64,000 nucleotides of DNA from Brevundimonas naejangsanensis (GTDB lineage Bacteria; Pseudomonadota; Alphaproteobacteria; Caulobacterales; Caulobacteraceae). This document shows, piece after piece, positions 30,962 through 40,311 of this stretch (within the stretch, counting starts at the first letter, position 1; each line of letters opens with the position of its first letter). Under the pieces are notes generated by a model. The model had not been told where the DNA came from, made no database searches, and saw only the letters and a program-made list of their open reading frames with translations. The position numbers and the translations under genes are program-made. The stretch is from assembly GCF_003627995.1 (NCBI RefSeq), contig NZ_CP032707.1:2904501-2968500 (forward strand), given 5' to 3'.

Positions 30962-31893
30962 CCCAGGCCCTTCCCCACGACAGCCCCGCCTGGGCCGACG
31001 CCCGCCCGGCCCTGTCGATCCTGATCCCCTTCCTGCGCGACGACCCGTCGGATCTCATGCAGCGCCTCGACCAGGAGGCGGCGGCCGTCGCGGACCAGGC
31101 CGAGTTGATCGTCCTGGACGACGGCACCGGCGACGCGGCCCTGAGCGCGCGCCTGGCGGCGTTGGTCGACCGCCTGACCCTGCCCGCCCGCCTGATCACC
31201 CTCGCCGCCAACGAAGGCCGGTCCAAGGGACGCAACCGCCTGGCCCAGGCCGCGCGCGGCGACGCCTTCCTGTTCCTGGACAGCGACATGAAGCCCGACC
31301 ACGAGGGCTTCCTGGCCGCCTGGGTCGCCCTGGCCGCCGGCGCGCGCCCGGCCGTGGCCTTCGGCGGCTTCTCCCTGCTCCAGGCGCCGCACGATGCCCG
31401 CTTCGCCGTCCACCGCCGCATGGCCGCGCGCTCGGACTGCATCCCCGCCGCCCAGCGCGCGCAGCAGCCCGAGAAATACGTCTTCACCTCCAACCTGCTG
31501 GTGCGCCGCGACGTCTTCGCCGCCGAGACCTTCGACGCGGGCTTCACCGGCTGGGGCTGGGAGGACGTGGAGTGGGCCATGCGCGTCTCGCGCCGGTTCG
31601 AGGTCGTCCACCTGGACAATCCCGCCACCCACATGGGCCTGGACACGGTCGAGGCCCTGGCCGCCAAGTATGAGCAGTCCGCGCCGAACTTCGCCCGCGT
31701 CGCGGCGCGCCACCCCGACTTCGTCTGCGCCTATCCCAGCTATCGCGTCGCCAGGGCGCTGAAGGCCGTGCCGGGACTGGCAACCGTGCGCCCCCTGTTC
31801 AAGGGCGCGGCCCGCGCCGCCTTCCTGCCGACCGCCCTGCGGGCCTTCAGCCTGCGCCTCTATCGCGCGGCCCTCTATGCGGAGGCGATATGA
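30958..31893 (+). CDS. Family 2 glycosyltransferase with galactosyltransferase-type C-terminus
   Basis: 311 residues. The GT-A core has LSILIPFLRDD, DSD (FLFLDSDMKPD) as the nucleotide-sugar/metal motif, and the acceptor-side block FTGWGWEDVEWAMRV typical of the Glyco_transf_7C domain. Adds a sugar to the lipid-linked unit. Start by ATGA overlap with the flippase, stop by ATGA overlap with the next transferase. Confidence 0.85.
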   Translation: MTQALPHDSPAWADARPALSILIPFLRDDPSDLMQRLDQEAAAVADQAELIVLDDGTGDAALSARLAALVDRLTLPARLITLAANEGRSKGRNRLAQAARGDAFLFLDSDMKPDHEGFLAAWVALAAGARPAVAFGGFSLLQAPHDARFAVHRRMAARSDCIPAAQRAQQPEKYVFTSNLLVRRDVFAAETFDAGFTGWGWEDVEWAMRVSRRFEVVHLDNPATHMGLDTVEALAAKYEQSAPNFARVAARHPDFVCAYPSYRVARALKAVPGLATVRPLFKGAARAAFLPTALRAFSLRLYRAALYAEAI

Positions 31894-32840
31894 GCGCGCC
31901 CGACGTCGCCGTCGTCATCCCCACCCTGCGCCGCCTCGACAGCCTGACGCGGGCGTTGCGCTCGGTGTTCGCGCAGGAGGGCGCCGCATCGCGCCTGCGC
32001 GAAATCGTGGTCGTCGACAACGATCCCGAGGCCAGTTCGCGCCTGACGGTCGAGGCCCTGCGCCCCGCCTCGCCCGTGCGCCTGATCTGGGTCCACGCGC
32101 CGCGCCCCGGCGTGGCCACGGCGCGCAATGCGGGCCTGGCCGCCACCCAGGCGCCGCTGATCGCCTTTCTGGACGACGACGAGGCCGCCTCGCCCGGCTG
32201 GCTGGCCGCCCTGATCGACGGACTGGAGATGACCGGCGCCGACGTGGTCTTCGGCCCCATTCGCGGGCGCGTGCCCGAGGGGACCGGCTGGACCGCCCCC
32301 TATCTGGAGCGCTTCTTCGGCCGCGAGGGGCCGCGCGAGACCTGCCTCATCGCCCAGCCGCACGGCTGCGGCAATTCCCTGCTGGTGCGCGCGACCGCCC
32401 TGCCCGGAGCCGAGCCCTTCCACGCCGACTCCGACCATATCGGCGGCGAGGACGACGTCCTGTTCGCCGCCCTTCAGGCGCGCGGCGGCCGATTCGGCTG
32501 GGCCGCCGAAGCCTGGGTCGATGAGTTCGCCCCGCCCCATCGCGCGACCCTGCTCTACGCCCTGACGCGCGCCTTCGCCTATGGCCAGGGCCCGAGCCAG
32601 ACCGCCGCCGCGGCCCGCGACTGGCCGGGCGTCGCGCGCTGGATGGCCGTCGGCGCGGCCCAGACGGCGATCTGGGGCGCGGCGGCGCTGCTGCTGGGCG
32701 TCGCCTTCCATCCCCGACGCGCCGACATGGCCGACCGCGCGGCGCGAGGCCTGGGAAAACTGTTCTGGATGAAGGGGTTCGAGCCGCAGTTTTACGGCCA
32801 GCGCGAACTGGACCGGCTGCAGCGCGCGCGCCGGCCCTAG
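31890..32840 (+). CDS. Family 2 glycosyltransferase (HfsG-like by position)
   Basis: 316 residues: VAVVIPTLRRLDSLTRAL start, FLDDDEAA as the DXD element, GCGNSLLVRA and GGEDDVLFAAL as acceptor loops, and a C-terminal hydrophobic stretch (about 245-275) that could dip into the membrane. Its place next to hfsB-like and hfsA-like genes matches Caulobacter hfsG, but position is the main argument. Its stop codon overlaps the convergent hfsB-like stop within a CTAG palindrome. Confidence 0.82.
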   Translation: MSAPDVAVVIPTLRRLDSLTRALRSVFAQEGAASRLREIVVVDNDPEASSRLTVEALRPASPVRLIWVHAPRPGVATARNAGLAATQAPLIAFLDDDEAASPGWLAALIDGLEMTGADVVFGPIRGRVPEGTGWTAPYLERFFGREGPRETCLIAQPHGCGNSLLVRATALPGAEPFHADSDHIGGEDDVLFAALQARGGRFGWAAEAWVDEFAPPHRATLLYALTRAFAYGQGPSQTAAAARDWPGVARWMAVGAAQTAIWGAAALLLGVAFHPRRADMADRAARGLGKLFWMKGFEPQFYGQRELDRLQRARRP

Positions 32841-33538
32841 CCGATAAACCGCTTGAGCAGGGCGGGCGGCGACCAGGTCGCCCGGTTCATCACCACCCCG
32901 GCGACGCGCCCGCCCAGGGCGTCGATCTCTTCCCTCAGCGCCACCGGCCCGGCCGCATCGGTCGTCTCCGCCGCGACCACCAGGACGGTGGCGTCCGCCA
33001 GGGGCGCCAGGGTCAGGGCCATGTCGCTGCGGTCCGCCGCCGGGGCGTCGATGACCACGGTGTCCGCATGGGCGCGCAGCCGGGTCCAGTAGCGGGCGTC
33101 GTCGACCGCCTCGGCCCTCTGCCCCGCGCGCAGAAGCTCCATATGGAAATGGGTGACGTAGAGCCGCCCGCCCAGGCAAGGCTTGGCCGTCATCAGCCGC
33201 CCCGGCGCCGCCGGACGCCCGTCGCGCCCGCGCAGGGGCGGCGTCACCGCATAGAAGGCCGATCCGTCCGGCGAGGCCTGGACCGCCGAGCCCAGCCTGC
33301 CGAAGCGATCGGGCTCGGCCGCGATCCGCTCCATCTGCCCCTGCTGCGTCAGGTCGCCGTCGATCAGCCAGACCGGACGCCGTCCGCGCACGGCGGCCAT
33401 GCGGGCGAACTCGCGCGCCACGGTGGAGACGCCCTCCCCCGTCTGGGCGGCGGCGAACAGGATCACGCGGCCGCGATGAGCCGGCGCCGGTCCCAGCGCC
33501 GCCCACAGTCCCGCCATTTCCGTCGTCAGATCGACCAT
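32837..33538 (-). CDS. BY-kinase-like partner of the polysaccharide exporter (HfsB-like)
   Basis: 233 residues with the CpsD/CapB-type P-loop ATPase fold: ILFAAAQTGEGVSTVA at the Walker A place, WLIDGD (Walker A'), and VVIDAPAADRSDMAL (Walker B). The invariant Walker A lysine is replaced (GEGVST instead of GEGKST) and no Tyr-rich C-terminal tail is present, so it is probably not an active tyrosine kinase. It lies downstream of the Wzz/HfsA-like gene in the same orientation, as hfsA-hfsB do in Caulobacter. Confidence 0.8.
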   Translation of the reverse strand: MVDLTTEMAGLWAALGPAPAHRGRVILFAAAQTGEGVSTVAREFARMAAVRGRRPVWLIDGDLTQQGQMERIAAEPDRFGRLGSAVQASPDGSAFYAVTPPLRGRDGRPAAPGRLMTAKPCLGGRLYVTHFHMELLRAGQRAEAVDDARYWTRLRAHADTVVIDAPAADRSDMALTLAPLADATVLVVAAETTDAAGPVALREEIDALGGRVAGVVMNRATWSPPALLKRFIG

Positions 33539-33588
33539 GCGAATCGGTTACGCGCGCGCCCTTTTCCCAAGCCTAGCACGGCCGGGGG

Positions 33589-35031
33589 TCAGACGCCTTT
33601 GGCCGGGGCCACGGCCAGGACCGGCGCCTGCAAAGTGCGGCTGAGCGTCAGGGGCATGGCGAAGCCGCGACGCAGGAAGACCCGCAGCAGACCGACGCAC
33701 AGGGCGGTGAAGCCGGCGAAGGCCAGCACGGCCACCATCAGGGGGAAGCGCAGGCTCTTGCCCTTGGACGGCGGCTGGGCGCGCTCGATGACGGTGACGT
33801 TGTCGGCGCCGGCCTTGACCAGTTCGTTGTCGGCGCGGCTCTGCGTCTCGCGCTGCTGGAACTCGCGGATCGACGCGGTCAGCACCTCGCGGTTGCCAGC
33901 CAGGGTCGAGTTGCGCGATTCCAGCTCGGTCAGGCGCGCCTGCCGCGTCGTCAGGTCCGCGACCTGGCGATCGAGCACCGCCAGCCGCGCGGCCAGAGCG
34001 TCGCGCTCCGCCTGGGCGTTGATGCGGGTGGTCTCCAGCTCGATCCACACGGGGTTGGGGCCGGTGCGGACCTCCTTGGCCCCCACCGCCGTGCCCGTGC
34101 CGACATAGGCCTGCAGCTGGGCGATGCGGCCCTCGATCTCGCGCACCGGCTGGGCGTCTGGCTGATAGCGCGCCAGCAGGCTCTCGCGTTCGGTGCGCAG
34201 TTGCAGGATCAGGTCCTGGGCCGCGACGTTCAGATCCTGGTGCAGGGCCACCTCGGCCGGGGTGCGCGCCTGCTGCGCCGCCAGGGTGGCGAGGCGCTGC
34301 GCCGCCTGACGAAGTTGGGCCTGGACCGCCATCCGCTCGGCGAAGACGGTCTGATAGCTGCCGGTCAGGCTGGCCTTGGCCGTGGCGAAGTCGCCGATGT
34401 CGTTGCTGCGCAGGAACTCCTCATAGGCGCGGTCCGCGTCGGCCAGTTCCTGCTCGAAGGTCTGGCGCTGGGTGCGGATCGCCGAGGTCGCCCGGTCCTG
34501 GAACACCTCGCGGCGATAGGTCAGGTACTGGTCGATCACCGTGTTCAGCACCCGCGCCGACTTGGCCGGATCGGCGCTCTTGTAGCTCAGTCCCACCACG
34601 GGGCTCAGCGGCGTGACCTCGACGCCCAGGCCGGTCGCCACCGAACGGATGGCCGCCGCCTCCTGGCGCGCCGGGCTCTCGCTCGAGGGCTTGCCGTCCT
34701 GGAAGCTCTCGACGCCCAGGGCCCGCACCACCCGGCGCTTGACCTCCAGGCTGTTGAGGATGGCGGCCTCGGACTGGGCCACCTCGCTGGCCGAGGGCGG
34801 CATGGCGCGTTCGCCCATGCCCACGCGCGGCTGATAGACGTATTCCTGGCCCACGCCGACGAACAGGCTGGCTCCGGCCGTGTAGGTTTTCTTCATCGAC
34901 AGGACCGCGACCGCGCCGACGGCGACGATCACCACGAAGATCACGGTCATCAGCACCAGTTCGCGAAACAGCAGCGCCACGACGTCGATGACGCCGTACC
35001 GAGGACGAGCTGAGGCGAGGGGCGGACGCAT
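33589..35031 (-). CDS. Polysaccharide co-polymerase/export protein (Wzz/GumC, HfsA-like)
   Basis: 480 residues from ATG 35031 (a GTG at 35082 is possible). An N-terminal membrane helix (VLMTVIFVVIVAVGAVAVL), a long periplasmic coiled coil (about 170-390), the signature RAQPPSKGKSLRFPL and a second helix (MVAVLAFAGFTALCVGLL). Links the outer-membrane Wza-like pore to the inner-membrane machinery and sets chain length. Divergent from the Wza-like gene with a CtrA-like site between them. Confidence 0.87.
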   Translation of the reverse strand: MRPPLASARPRYGVIDVVALLFRELVLMTVIFVVIVAVGAVAVLSMKKTYTAGASLFVGVGQEYVYQPRVGMGERAMPPSASEVAQSEAAILNSLEVKRRVVRALGVESFQDGKPSSESPARQEAAAIRSVATGLGVEVTPLSPVVGLSYKSADPAKSARVLNTVIDQYLTYRREVFQDRATSAIRTQRQTFEQELADADRAYEEFLRSNDIGDFATAKASLTGSYQTVFAERMAVQAQLRQAAQRLATLAAQQARTPAEVALHQDLNVAAQDLILQLRTERESLLARYQPDAQPVREIEGRIAQLQAYVGTGTAVGAKEVRTGPNPVWIELETTRINAQAERDALAARLAVLDRQVADLTTRQARLTELESRNSTLAGNREVLTASIREFQQRETQSRADNELVKAGADNVTVIERAQPPSKGKSLRFPLMVAVLAFAGFTALCVGLLRVFLRRGFAMPLTLSRTLQAPVLAVAPAKGV

Positions 35032-35085
35032 GAGGATCGGAAAATCCGGTCGGTGGCTAGTGTGCGCCACACTGAGGGGCACGCG

Positions 35086-35100
35086 TTAACCGCGCGTTAC
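35086..35100. promoter_or_regulatory. CtrA-like site between hfsA-like and hfsD-like genes
   Basis: TTAA-N7-TTAC, seven of eight bases of the TTAA-N7-TTAA CtrA consensus of Caulobacterales, sits between the two divergent starts. Cell-cycle control of holdfast genes by CtrA is known in Caulobacter; here it is inferred. Confidence 0.4.
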
Positions 35101-35157
35101 CTATAAGTCGTCAGCCTTGCCGCAGACGAATTTTCCCCGCCTGGACCGTCCTCGCCT

Positions 35158-35874
35158 ATGCACGCTGATCGCCGCCTCATCCTCATGGCGCTCGCCGCCG
35201 GCCTGGCCGGCTGCGCCGGCGGCGCGCCCAGCGGCGGCCGTCCGCGCCCGATGGCGGTCGACGCCTTCCCCGACCTGCCCTTCGCCGACTGGACCGAGGT
35301 CGAGCCCGAGTACCGCCTCTATCCCGGCGACGAGATCGAGGTGGCCCTGCCCACCGCCTCGGAACTGACCCGCCAGCTGCGGATCGCCCCGGACGGCCGC
35401 GTCTCCCTGCCGCTGCTGGGCCATGTCACGGCGGCGGACCGCAGCCTGTCCGAGCTGGAGGCGGACATCTCGACCGCCTACGCCGACCACCTGCTGCGCC
35501 CCGAGGTCGAGGTGACGCTGCGCCAGGCCGGGCCGCTGAAGGTCTGGGTCGACGGCGAGGTGCGCAATCCGGGCGTCTTCGACATGCCGGGCGATATCGA
35601 CGCCTATCAGGCGCTGATCATGGCCGGCGGCGTCCTGCCGACCGCCCGGGCCGCGCGCTGCGCCCTGATCCGCCGGGGGCCGGGCGAGGTGCGCATGATG
35701 CGGGTGATCGACCTGCGCGCCCCCCGCGCCGAGATCACGCCCCTGCGGCGCGGCGACATCCTCTTCGTGCCGCGCTCAAGCCTGGGCGAACTGGTGGCCT
35801 TCTTCGGCCAGGTGCGCGGCGCCCTGCCGATCGGCTTCTCCTACGCCATCAACGGCGCCTACGCCTCGACCTGA
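35158..35874 (+). CDS. Outer-membrane polysaccharide export lipoprotein (Wza, HfsD-like)
   Basis: 238 residues with a lipoprotein signal (lipobox LAGC near residue 20), a Poly_export domain (YRLYPGDEIEVALPTASELT, IAPDGRVSLPLLGHV) and an SLBB domain (VWVDGEVRNPGVFDMPG). Forms the export channel across the outer membrane. It is shorter than E. coli Wza, as HfsD is. Confidence 0.87.
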   Translation: MHADRRLILMALAAGLAGCAGGAPSGGRPRPMAVDAFPDLPFADWTEVEPEYRLYPGDEIEVALPTASELTRQLRIAPDGRVSLPLLGHVTAADRSLSELEADISTAYADHLLRPEVEVTLRQAGPLKVWVDGEVRNPGVFDMPGDIDAYQALIMAGGVLPTARAARCALIRRGPGEVRMMRVIDLRAPRAEITPLRRGDILFVPRSSLGELVAFFGQVRGALPIGFSYAINGAYAST

Positions 35875-35992
35875 GGTCGGCAGGGGGCAGGCTAGGAGTC
35901 TGCATCCGACCCTTTGGAGACTTCCCTGAGGTCGGCTTATGGTGTGGCAAGCTCGGAGCCTCGGCCGTCTAGCCCAAGCGAGGCTCAAACCG

Positions 35993-36069
<77 letters not shown>

Positions 36070-36148
36070 GACCGACGGAGCGCCCTCATGGCACGACGGG
36101 GCCGCCTCCGCAACGGATGAGGCGGCCTATTCCGACCCAAGCTCGAAC

Positions 36149-36625
36149 TCAGGGGCGAAAGAAGGGGTGTTTCACCTGGTCGCCGGGCTTGGCCCCGATC
36201 TCGTCCGCCCGCCCTGCTCTCAATTCCAGCACGCCGTTGGCCGCGCCGTTCGAGGGAATCGGCGCCTCCGAATAGGGGGTGGCGTGCTTGGCGATCGAGA
36301 CGATGCGGCCGCGCGGGTCGATGTAGATGATGTCCAGCGAACTGGGCGTGTTCCGCATCCAGAAGCTCTGCTCCGCGGCGCGAGGGAACTGGAACAGCAT
36401 GCCCCGGTCGTCAGGCAGCGGCGGACGGAACATCAGGCCGCGCTGACGCTCTTCCTCGTCGTCCGCGATCTCGACCATGAACTTGTGCTCGCCCGACTGG
36501 GTGACGACCGTCAACGGCTCCAGCGGCCGGCCGGCCGCATCCAGGGGCGCGTTCTGGGCGCAGGCCGAGGTCAGGGCCGCCGCCGAAAAGGCGAAGGCCA
36601 GAAGGATGCGTCGGCTGTAGTCCAT
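36149..36625 (-). CDS. DUF192 family exported protein
   Basis: 158 residues, signal peptide with a Cys (LTSACAQN) that could be a lipobox. The DUF192 core has ERQRGLMFRPPLPDDRGMLF and SFWMRNTPSSLDIIYID. Function of the family is unknown. It follows the double cold-shock gene with 24 bp between, so the two probably form one transcript, an arrangement seen in Caulobacter relatives. Confidence 0.85.
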   Translation of the reverse strand: MDYSRRILLAFAFSAAALTSACAQNAPLDAAGRPLEPLTVVTQSGEHKFMVEIADDEEERQRGLMFRPPLPDDRGMLFQFPRAAEQSFWMRNTPSSLDIIYIDPRGRIVSIAKHATPYSEAPIPSNGAANGVLELRAGRADEIGAKPGDQVKHPFFRP

Positions 36626-36649
36626 GTCTTCGTCCCTTTGCGGACGAAA

Positions 36650-37183
36650 CTATTCGCCCGGTCTGATGTCGGCCACGACGAGCCCCTTGGGGCCCTCGGC
36701 GAAGCGCACATGCACCGGGTCGCCCGGCAGCAGGTCCTCAAGGCCGCAGCGCCGCAACGTCTCGACATGGACGAAGATATCGCCCGCCTGGCCGTCGCGC
36801 ACCACGAATCCGTAGCCCTTGGTGCGATTGAACCATTTGACGACAGCGGCTTCCAGCGGGCCATCGACCGACGGCCGGGCGTGCGCCGAGCTTCGTACCG
36901 TCTCGCGGCGCACCGGCGCGGCGGCGGCCTCCAGCTCCATTATGGCGACCACCTGCCAGCCCTTGGGCCGCTTGGCGCATTCGCAGACGATGGCGGCGCC
37001 TTCGCCCGCCGTCTCATGACCGGCATCGCGCAGACTGGTGACGTGCAGCAGCACGTCCCGTTCCTCGGTCAGTTCCGGCTGGTCGGGCACGATGAAGCCA
37101 TACCCCTTGCCGGCGTCGAACCATTTGATCTTCCCGACGACCTTGACGGTCTCAGTCGGCTCTATCACGTCGCAACTCGCCAC
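36650..37183 (-). CDS. Two-domain cold-shock protein
   Basis: 177 residues with two complete CSD folds. The first (about 12-75) has [18 protein letters not shown] and DVLLHVTSL. The second (about 108-174) has [19 protein letters not shown] and [11 protein letters not shown]. Both keep RNP1-like aromatic residues, so both may bind single-stranded nucleic acid. Double-CSD proteins in Caulobacter (CspC/CspD) are induced in stationary phase. Confidence 0.93.
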   Translation of the reverse strand: MASCDVIEPTETVKVVGKIKWFDAGKGYGFIVPDQPELTEERDVLLHVTSLRDAGHETAGEGAAIVCECAKRPKGWQVVAIMELEAAAAPVRRETVRSSAHARPSVDGPLEAAVVKWFNRTKGYGFVVRDGQAGDIFVHVETLRRCGLEDLLPGDPVHVRFAEGPKGLVVADIRPGE

Positions 37184-37350
37184 CTTGAACCCCCGCCCGC
37201 ACCACTGCGGGTCAGCTATACTAACACGGTTCTTTCAACACGGATAAGCAAGTTGCCCATTTTACGCCACATTGTCGACAAGCAAATGCGGCGCGCGCGA
37301 AATCGCGCTGAAAAAGACTGACGATGGGCGGGGAGATGAACAGCTCCGCG

Positions 37351-37425
37351 TGGCAGTCCCTAGGGGAATCGAACCCCTCTTTTCAGGTTGAAAACCTGAC
37401 GTCCTAACCGATAGACGAAGGGACC
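37351..37425 (-). tRNA. tRNA-Glu (anticodon TTC), copy 1
   Basis: 75-nt tRNA with encoded CCA, acceptor GGTCCCT/AGGGACT, anticodon loop TTTTCAA. Identical to the copy at 37607. Confidence 0.95.
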
Positions 37426-37606
37426 GCTGCGCGGAGGAGCGGCCTGATAGCCGTCCCCTTTCGGCGATGCAAGAGGGCGTCGCGCGGTTTTTCAAAAAAT
37501 CGACAGGCCGGGCGCCGGCCGAGACCGCCGCGCGACGACAAGGCCCCAGGCGCGCGAAATCGCGGTGCGGCAAGGTCTTGAAATGTCGGGGAGGAAAAAC
37601 TCCGCG

Positions 37607-37681
37607 TGGCAGTCCCTAGGGGAATCGAACCCCTCTTTTCAGGTTGAAAACCTGACGTCCTAACCGATAGACGAAGGGACC
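37607..37681 (-). tRNA. tRNA-Glu (anticodon TTC), copy 2
   Basis: Identical in all 75 positions to the copy 256 bp away, and the identity extends about 8 bp on the CCA side and 13 bp on the other. The unequal spacer sequence between the copies is unrelated. Confidence 0.95.
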
Positions 37682-37797
37682 GCTGCGCGGAGGACCGTGT
37701 AGATAGCCGCCGATTCCGCTTATGGCAAGCTCGCCTCGGCCGATTTGTGTGACTTTTTCAAAGACCTGCGTGTTTTCACGGCCAAGGCTGTCGGGTT

Positions 37798-39603
37798 TCA
37801 GGCCATGCGCGGGTCGGCCACGTCCTCGATCTCGAACTGGACGCCGCGACGGCCGTTCCAATCGTCGGCCTTGAGCCGCCCGACCAGGTTCAGCCCGCCC
37901 TGCCCCGCCAGCAGCGCCTTGCCCGTCGGCAGGTCGGCGCAGCGCCAGGCGATGGCCCGCACCGAGGCGCCGTCCGGTCCGACCAGGCGGCACCGCACAT
38001 GGCCGCCGTTCATGGCGACCGGCTCGCGCGCCTGCACGCCCTCCAGGGCGAACAGGGGCTCGGGGTTGGCGGGGCCGTAGGGGGCCAGTTGCTCGAAGGC
38101 CTCGAACAGGTCGCGGGTCGCGGCGCGCGGGTCGATCAGGGCGTCGACCTCGACCCAGTCCTGGGCCACGGCCTCGACCCGCTCGTCCGACAGGCGCTCG
38201 TTGAGGAAGGCGCGCAGCTCGCCGATGCGGTCCGCCGCCACCGTCAGGCCCGCCGCCATGGCGTGGCCGCCGCCGGCGATCAGCAGGCCCTCGTTCCAGG
38301 CCGCCTGGACCGCGCGGCCCAGATTCATGCCCGGCTGCGACCGGCCCGAGCCCTTGCCCACGCCGTTGACGGCGTCCACGCCGATGACGACGACCGGCTT
38401 GCGCCAGCGTTCGCGCAGGCGGCCGGCCACGATGCCGACCACGCCGGGGTGCCAGTCCTCGCCCTCGATCACCACCACGGCGCTGTCGTCGGCGTGGGCG
38501 CCGGTCGCCTCGACACGGCGGACGGCCTGTTCGGTGACCTCGGCCTCGACCTCGCGCCGGGCCAGGTTCAGGGCGTCCAGCTCCTGGGCCAGGACCCGGG
38601 CCTCGTCCGGATCGTCGGTGGACAGCAGGCGCGCGCCCAGGTCGGACTTGCCGATCCGCCCGCCCGCATTGATGCGCGGCCCCAGGATGAAGCCCGCGTG
38701 ATTGGCCTTGGCCGGCCCCGGCTCGGCGCCCGCCGCCGCCAGCAAGGCGCGCAGGCCAGGGTTGCTCCAGCTGGACATGACCTTGAGCCCCAGGCTGGTC
38801 AGGGCGCGGTTGAAGCCGGTCAGGCCCGTCACGTCGCAGATCGCCCCCATGGCCGCCAGGTCCAGCCACTGGCGGATGTCCGGCTCGGTCCTGCCCTCGA
38901 ACAGGCCACGCCGCCGCGCCTCGCGGTTGAGGGCCGCCAGCAGGACGAAGACCACCCCCGCCGCCGCCAGATTGCCCTGGCCCGAGGCGCAACCCGGCCG
39001 GTTCGGATTGACCACGGCCAGGCAGGCAGGCGGCTCCTCACGCATCATGTGGTGGTCGATGACCACGACCTTCAGGCCGATGGCCGCCGCATGGGCCACG
39101 GACTCGTTGGCCGCCGCGCCGCAGTCGACGGTGATGACCAGATCGGCGCCGCGCGCCTTCAGCGTGTCGAAGGCCCGCGCGCTGGGGCCGTACCCCTCGG
39201 TCAGCCGGTCGGGCACATAGATGGGCAGGTCCGCCCCCAGGGCGCGGAACCAGCGCACCAGCAGCGCCGCGCTGGAGGCGCCGTCGACGTCATAGTCGGC
39301 GAAGACGTGGACGCTGGCCTGGGCTTGAAGCGCATCGACGATGGCGGCGGCGGCGGCGTCCATGTCCATGAAGCTGGACGGATCGGGGAACAGCGCCTTG
39401 AGCGTCGGGGTCAGGAAGTCTGCGCCGTGCTCGGCCGCCACGCCCCGCGCCGCCAGGGCCCGCGCCAGGGGCTCGTCCAGGCCCAGCGCCTGCATATGGG
39501 CGCGCGTCACCCCCGCCTCGGCGGGCCGCTGCCGCCAGGCGCGCCCCGACAGCGAGCGGCTGACGCCGAGGAAGACCGGCGAGACGCCCCCGTCGGCCAT
39601 CAC
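37798..39603 (-). CDS. recJ: Single-stranded-DNA-specific exonuclease RecJ
   Basis: 5'-3' exonuclease on ssDNA in recombination and mismatch repair. 601 residues. DHH-family motifs: HVFADYDVDGASSAAL, TVDCG, VVIDHHM, and the DHHA1 part with GPRINAGGRIG and GGGHAMAAG. The C-terminal OB-like domain is complete. Start ATG 39603 or 39600. Confidence 0.95.
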   Translation of the reverse strand: MMADGGVSPVFLGVSRSLSGRAWRQRPAEAGVTRAHMQALGLDEPLARALAARGVAAEHGADFLTPTLKALFPDPSSFMDMDAAAAAIVDALQAQASVHVFADYDVDGASSAALLVRWFRALGADLPIYVPDRLTEGYGPSARAFDTLKARGADLVITVDCGAAANESVAHAAAIGLKVVVIDHHMMREEPPACLAVVNPNRPGCASGQGNLAAAGVVFVLLAALNREARRRGLFEGRTEPDIRQWLDLAAMGAICDVTGLTGFNRALTSLGLKVMSSWSNPGLRALLAAAGAEPGPAKANHAGFILGPRINAGGRIGKSDLGARLLSTDDPDEARVLAQELDALNLARREVEAEVTEQAVRRVEATGAHADDSAVVVIEGEDWHPGVVGIVAGRLRERWRKPVVVIGVDAVNGVGKGSGRSQPGMNLGRAVQAAWNEGLLIAGGGHAMAAGLTVAADRIGELRAFLNERLSDERVEAVAQDWVEVDALIDPRAATRDLFEAFEQLAPYGPANPEPLFALEGVQAREPVAMNGGHVRCRLVGPDGASVRAIAWRCADLPTGKALLAGQGGLNLVGRLKADDWNGRRGVQFEIEDVADPRMA

Positions 39604-39765
39604 GACGCCCGATCGAGACTGTGGGAGGCGCGGCGGCGAGACATGGGCGGTCCTTTGGAAGAAGACAGATCAGGCGGCGGCGGCCTGGGCGGCCGTGCTC
39701 GGAAAATCAGGGGATTCGACCGCAGGCGCGACATTCGCGCCGTAAGGTCTAGGGCGCGGCTACGC

Positions 39766-40230
39766 CTATTGCGGTCGCGGGCGGTCGATGGGCGGCGGCG
39801 CCTTGGCCCGCTGGCGCAATTCCTCGGCGAAGGCCTCGACCTGTTCAGGCGTGCGCACGGTCAGGGGCGACATCTGGTCGGCGTCGATGCGACGGTTGAC
39901 CGAGTCCAGGAAGGCGGCCGGGTCCTGGTTCAGCGTCCACTCGATGCGGGCAACATCGGCGGTCAGGGCGGCGTTGCGGCTTTCCAGGCGACCGACATCG
40001 GCGGCGATGGCGGCGGGGGCCGGCAGGTCCCGGCTGGCGGCAGGGAAGTCGGCCCAGCGCGGATACTGGCGATTCTCGCCGACCAGTTGCTGGATGCGCG
40101 GCGCCAGGGGCGACGCCGCATCGGTCCGAGGCTCGAAGGCGCTCACGCACCCGGCCGAAGCCAGGGCTGCGCCCATGGCGGCGGCCAGAGCCGCCGTCCG
40201 TCCCGTCTTTTTCAGCAGAAGCGCGTTCAT
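39766..40230 (-). CDS. Hypothetical lipoprotein
   Basis: 154 residues from ATG 40230. Lipoprotein signal (LKKTGRTAALAAAMGAAL followed by ASAGC). The mature part is helical and Ala/Arg-rich, with YPRWADFPAASRDLPAP, a short coiled-coil-like stretch and a Pro-rich end. I do not recognise a characterised family. Divergent from PHA synthase. The 162 bp to recJ hold no visible feature. Confidence 0.7.
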   Translation of the reverse strand: MNALLLKKTGRTAALAAAMGAALASAGCVSAFEPRTDAASPLAPRIQQLVGENRQYPRWADFPAASRDLPAPAAIAADVGRLESRNAALTADVARIEWTLNQDPAAFLDSVNRRIDADQMSPLTVRTPEQVEAFAEELRQRAKAPPPIDRPRPQ

Positions 40231-40311
40231 TTCCGTCACTGACATATGCCATCATCGCTTCGGGAGGAAGGCGCGCGATCTCGCGCGCCCCCGATCGGAG
40301 GTTCGCCGAGC

